From positions 1 to 6,241 of the forward strand of contig VAXK01000105.1 in assembly GCA_005885565.1 (NCBI GenBank): a DNA stretch of 6,241 nucleotides, written 5' to 3'. The DNA is from Actinomycetota bacterium (GTDB lineage Bacteria > Actinomycetota > Thermoleophilia > Gaiellales > Gaiellaceae). Below the pieces are notes generated by a model. It did not search any database. It was not told the DNA's origin and worked only from the letters and a program-made list of their open reading frames with translations. A program made the position numbers and the translations under genes. Positions 5,251 to 6,241 of this stretch are shown in pieces; the first letter of the stretch is position 1; each line of letters begins with the position of its first letter.

Positions 5251-6241
5251 GTGACTATCACGGCGCATCTCGAGCCAGATCTTCTCCCCTGTCTTCGCGG
5301 GCGCAGGCGCGTCTTGCTCGCCGCGCTGTGCGCGCTGCTCGTGGGCGTCTCGGGCGCGCTAGGCGCAGGCGCCCGCGTTCGCGCGAACGGCGCGGGGGTG
5401 AAGGTCCTCACGTTTGCGTATCGGTCGCACGCGGGGAGCGAGCGGCGGGCGTATCTCGTGCTCCCGGCGTGGTACGACGAGCGTAGACACCCGGCGATCC
5501 CGCTCGTGATCTCGCCGCACGGGCGCGGCGTCGACGGCGCGTACAACCTCCGCTTCTGGGGCGGCCTTCCCGCGCGCGGTTCCTTCGCCGTGATCTCTCC
5601 GGACGGCCAGGGGCGGCGGCTACCGCTCTACTCGTGGGGATACGCGGGCCAGATCGACGACCTCGCGCGCATGCCGGCTCTGGCCCGCACCGCCTTTCCC
5701 TGGCTGACGCTCGACCCCCACCGGATCTACGCCCTCGGCGACAGCATGGGCGGGCAAGAGGTTCTCCTCCTCGCCGCCCGTCGCGACCTGCGCCTGGCGG
5801 GGGTGGCGGCCTTCGACGCCGCCACCGACATGGCCGCCCGCTATCACGCCTTCTTCGTCACCCCCGGCGAGCACGCCCTCCCCGCGTTGGCGAGGGCCGA
5901 GATCGGCGGAACACCCACCCAGTTGCCGGACGCCTACCGAGTCCGCAGCCCGATCTACGCGGTGAGGGCGATCGCCCGCAGCGGCATCCCGCTCCAGCTC
6001 TGGTGGAGCTTCCGCGACCGGGTCGTCACCGACCAACGCCGCGAGAGCGGGCGTTTCTACCGGCGGCTGCGTGCGGCTGCACCCGGCGCACCCATACAGG
6101 AGGTCGTGGGGTACTGGCAGCACGCCCACGAGATGCACCCGACGACACAGCTGCCGGCGGCACTCGCCTGCTTCGGCCTCATTGCTCCAACCGGCCTCCG
6201 CGTTCCCGCCTACACCCAACCGGGAGGCTCGGCCGGCCCGA
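5251..6241 (+). CDS. Secreted alpha/beta hydrolase, esterase/peptidase type (partial, 3' end outside window)
   Basis: This exported serine hydrolase probably cleaves an ester or peptide bond outside the membrane; the substrate is unknown. The window holds 330 codons with no stop. Residues 1-20 are a basic leader ending GRRR and 21-41 are hydrophobic (VLLAALCALLVGVSGALGAG) with likely cleavage near 41. RRVLL at 19-23 approximates the twin-arginine RRxFL consensus, so Tat export is possible. The mature part shows the oxyanion strand VISPHGRGVDG (His90-Gly91), the nucleophile elbow GDSMGG with Ser165, a likely acid Asp256 in WWSFRDRVV and a histidine cluster, H291/H293/H296 in QHAHEMH, that should supply the catalytic His. 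The fold resembles the prolyl-oligopeptidase or feruloyl-esterase-like group. The frame is open from 5131. GTG 5251 is the first usable start that keeps the signal peptide, and no ribosome binding site is seen; TTG 5314 would remove the arginines. Confidence 0.85.
   Translation, partial: MTITAHLEPDLLPCLRGRRRVLLAALCALLVGVSGALGAGARVRANGAGVKVLTFAYRSHAGSERRAYLVLPAWYDERRHPAIPLVISPHGRGVDGAYNLRFWGGLPARGSFAVISPDGQGRRLPLYSWGYAGQIDDLARMPALARTAFPWLTLDPHRIYALGDSMGGQEVLLLAARRDLRLAGVAAFDAATDMAARYHAFFVTPGEHALPALARAEIGGTPTQLPDAYRVRSPIYAVRAIARSGIPLQLWWSFRDRVVTDQRRESGRFYRRLRAAAPGAPIQEVVGYWQHAHEMHPTTQLPAALACFGLIAPTGLRVPAYTQPGGSAGP

Noticed and set aside
4966..5268. 100-codon minus-strand open frame in the intergenic gap
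   Set aside because: The peptide has no recognisable domain, no supporting ribosome binding site and no coding-type GC pattern.
5127..5486. 119-codon plus-strand frame MTRRRERSLPW...
   Set aside because: It overlaps the hydrolase N-terminus in another frame and turns into Arg-rich shadow sequence. The hydrolase frame has clear motifs.
5620..6219. 199-codon minus-strand open frame opposite the hydrolase
   Set aside because: It is a low-complexity antisense shadow. The plus strand encodes the GDSMGG elbow and other hydrolase motifs.

Overview
This is a 6.2 kb, very GC-rich window with the codon pattern of a high-GC actinobacterial-type genome. A Thermoleophilia-like actinobacterium would fit, but that is an inference from base composition and gene style; nothing here fixes the taxon. 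Five protein genes are certain or nearly so (two of the six are cut by a window edge), and one further gene has a firm position but a looser family assignment. No rRNA, tRNA, CRISPR array, insertion sequence or phage gene was seen.

Positions 1-3607, all on the minus strand, form one tightly packed operon. Read in the direction of transcription it encodes: an OmpR-type response regulator; a membrane sensor histidine kinase; a membrane-anchored or secreted protein of LolA/RseB-like type; and the ATPase subunit of a BcrA-like ABC transporter, which runs off the left edge. Each junction is the same 4-base start/stop overlap (GTGA, ATGA, GTGA), so the four proteins are probably made from one message by coupled translation. 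The likely logic is a cell-envelope module. The kinase and regulator sense a surface condition, and the LolA/RseB-like protein and the ABC exporter respond to it or help sense it. A permease gene would be expected just beyond the left edge.

Positions 3608-3688 are a short, relatively AT-rich divergent intergenic region that must hold the promoters of both the leftward operon and the rightward glycosyltransferase. Positions 3689-4942 (plus strand) encode a GT4-type, GT-B fold glycosyltransferase, probably for cell-surface glycan assembly.

Positions 4943-5250 have no convincing gene and lower GC than the flanks. They contain a perfect 9-bp inverted repeat and a possible 30-codon leader ORF that ends two bases before the next gene. 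From 5251 to the right edge a secreted alpha/beta hydrolase (esterase/peptidase type, GDSMG nucleophile elbow) is encoded on the plus strand. It has a twin-arginine-like signal sequence and continues out of the window.

Nothing here amounts to a proven new system. The most interesting unit is the coupled regulator-kinase-LolA/RseB-like-ABC operon.
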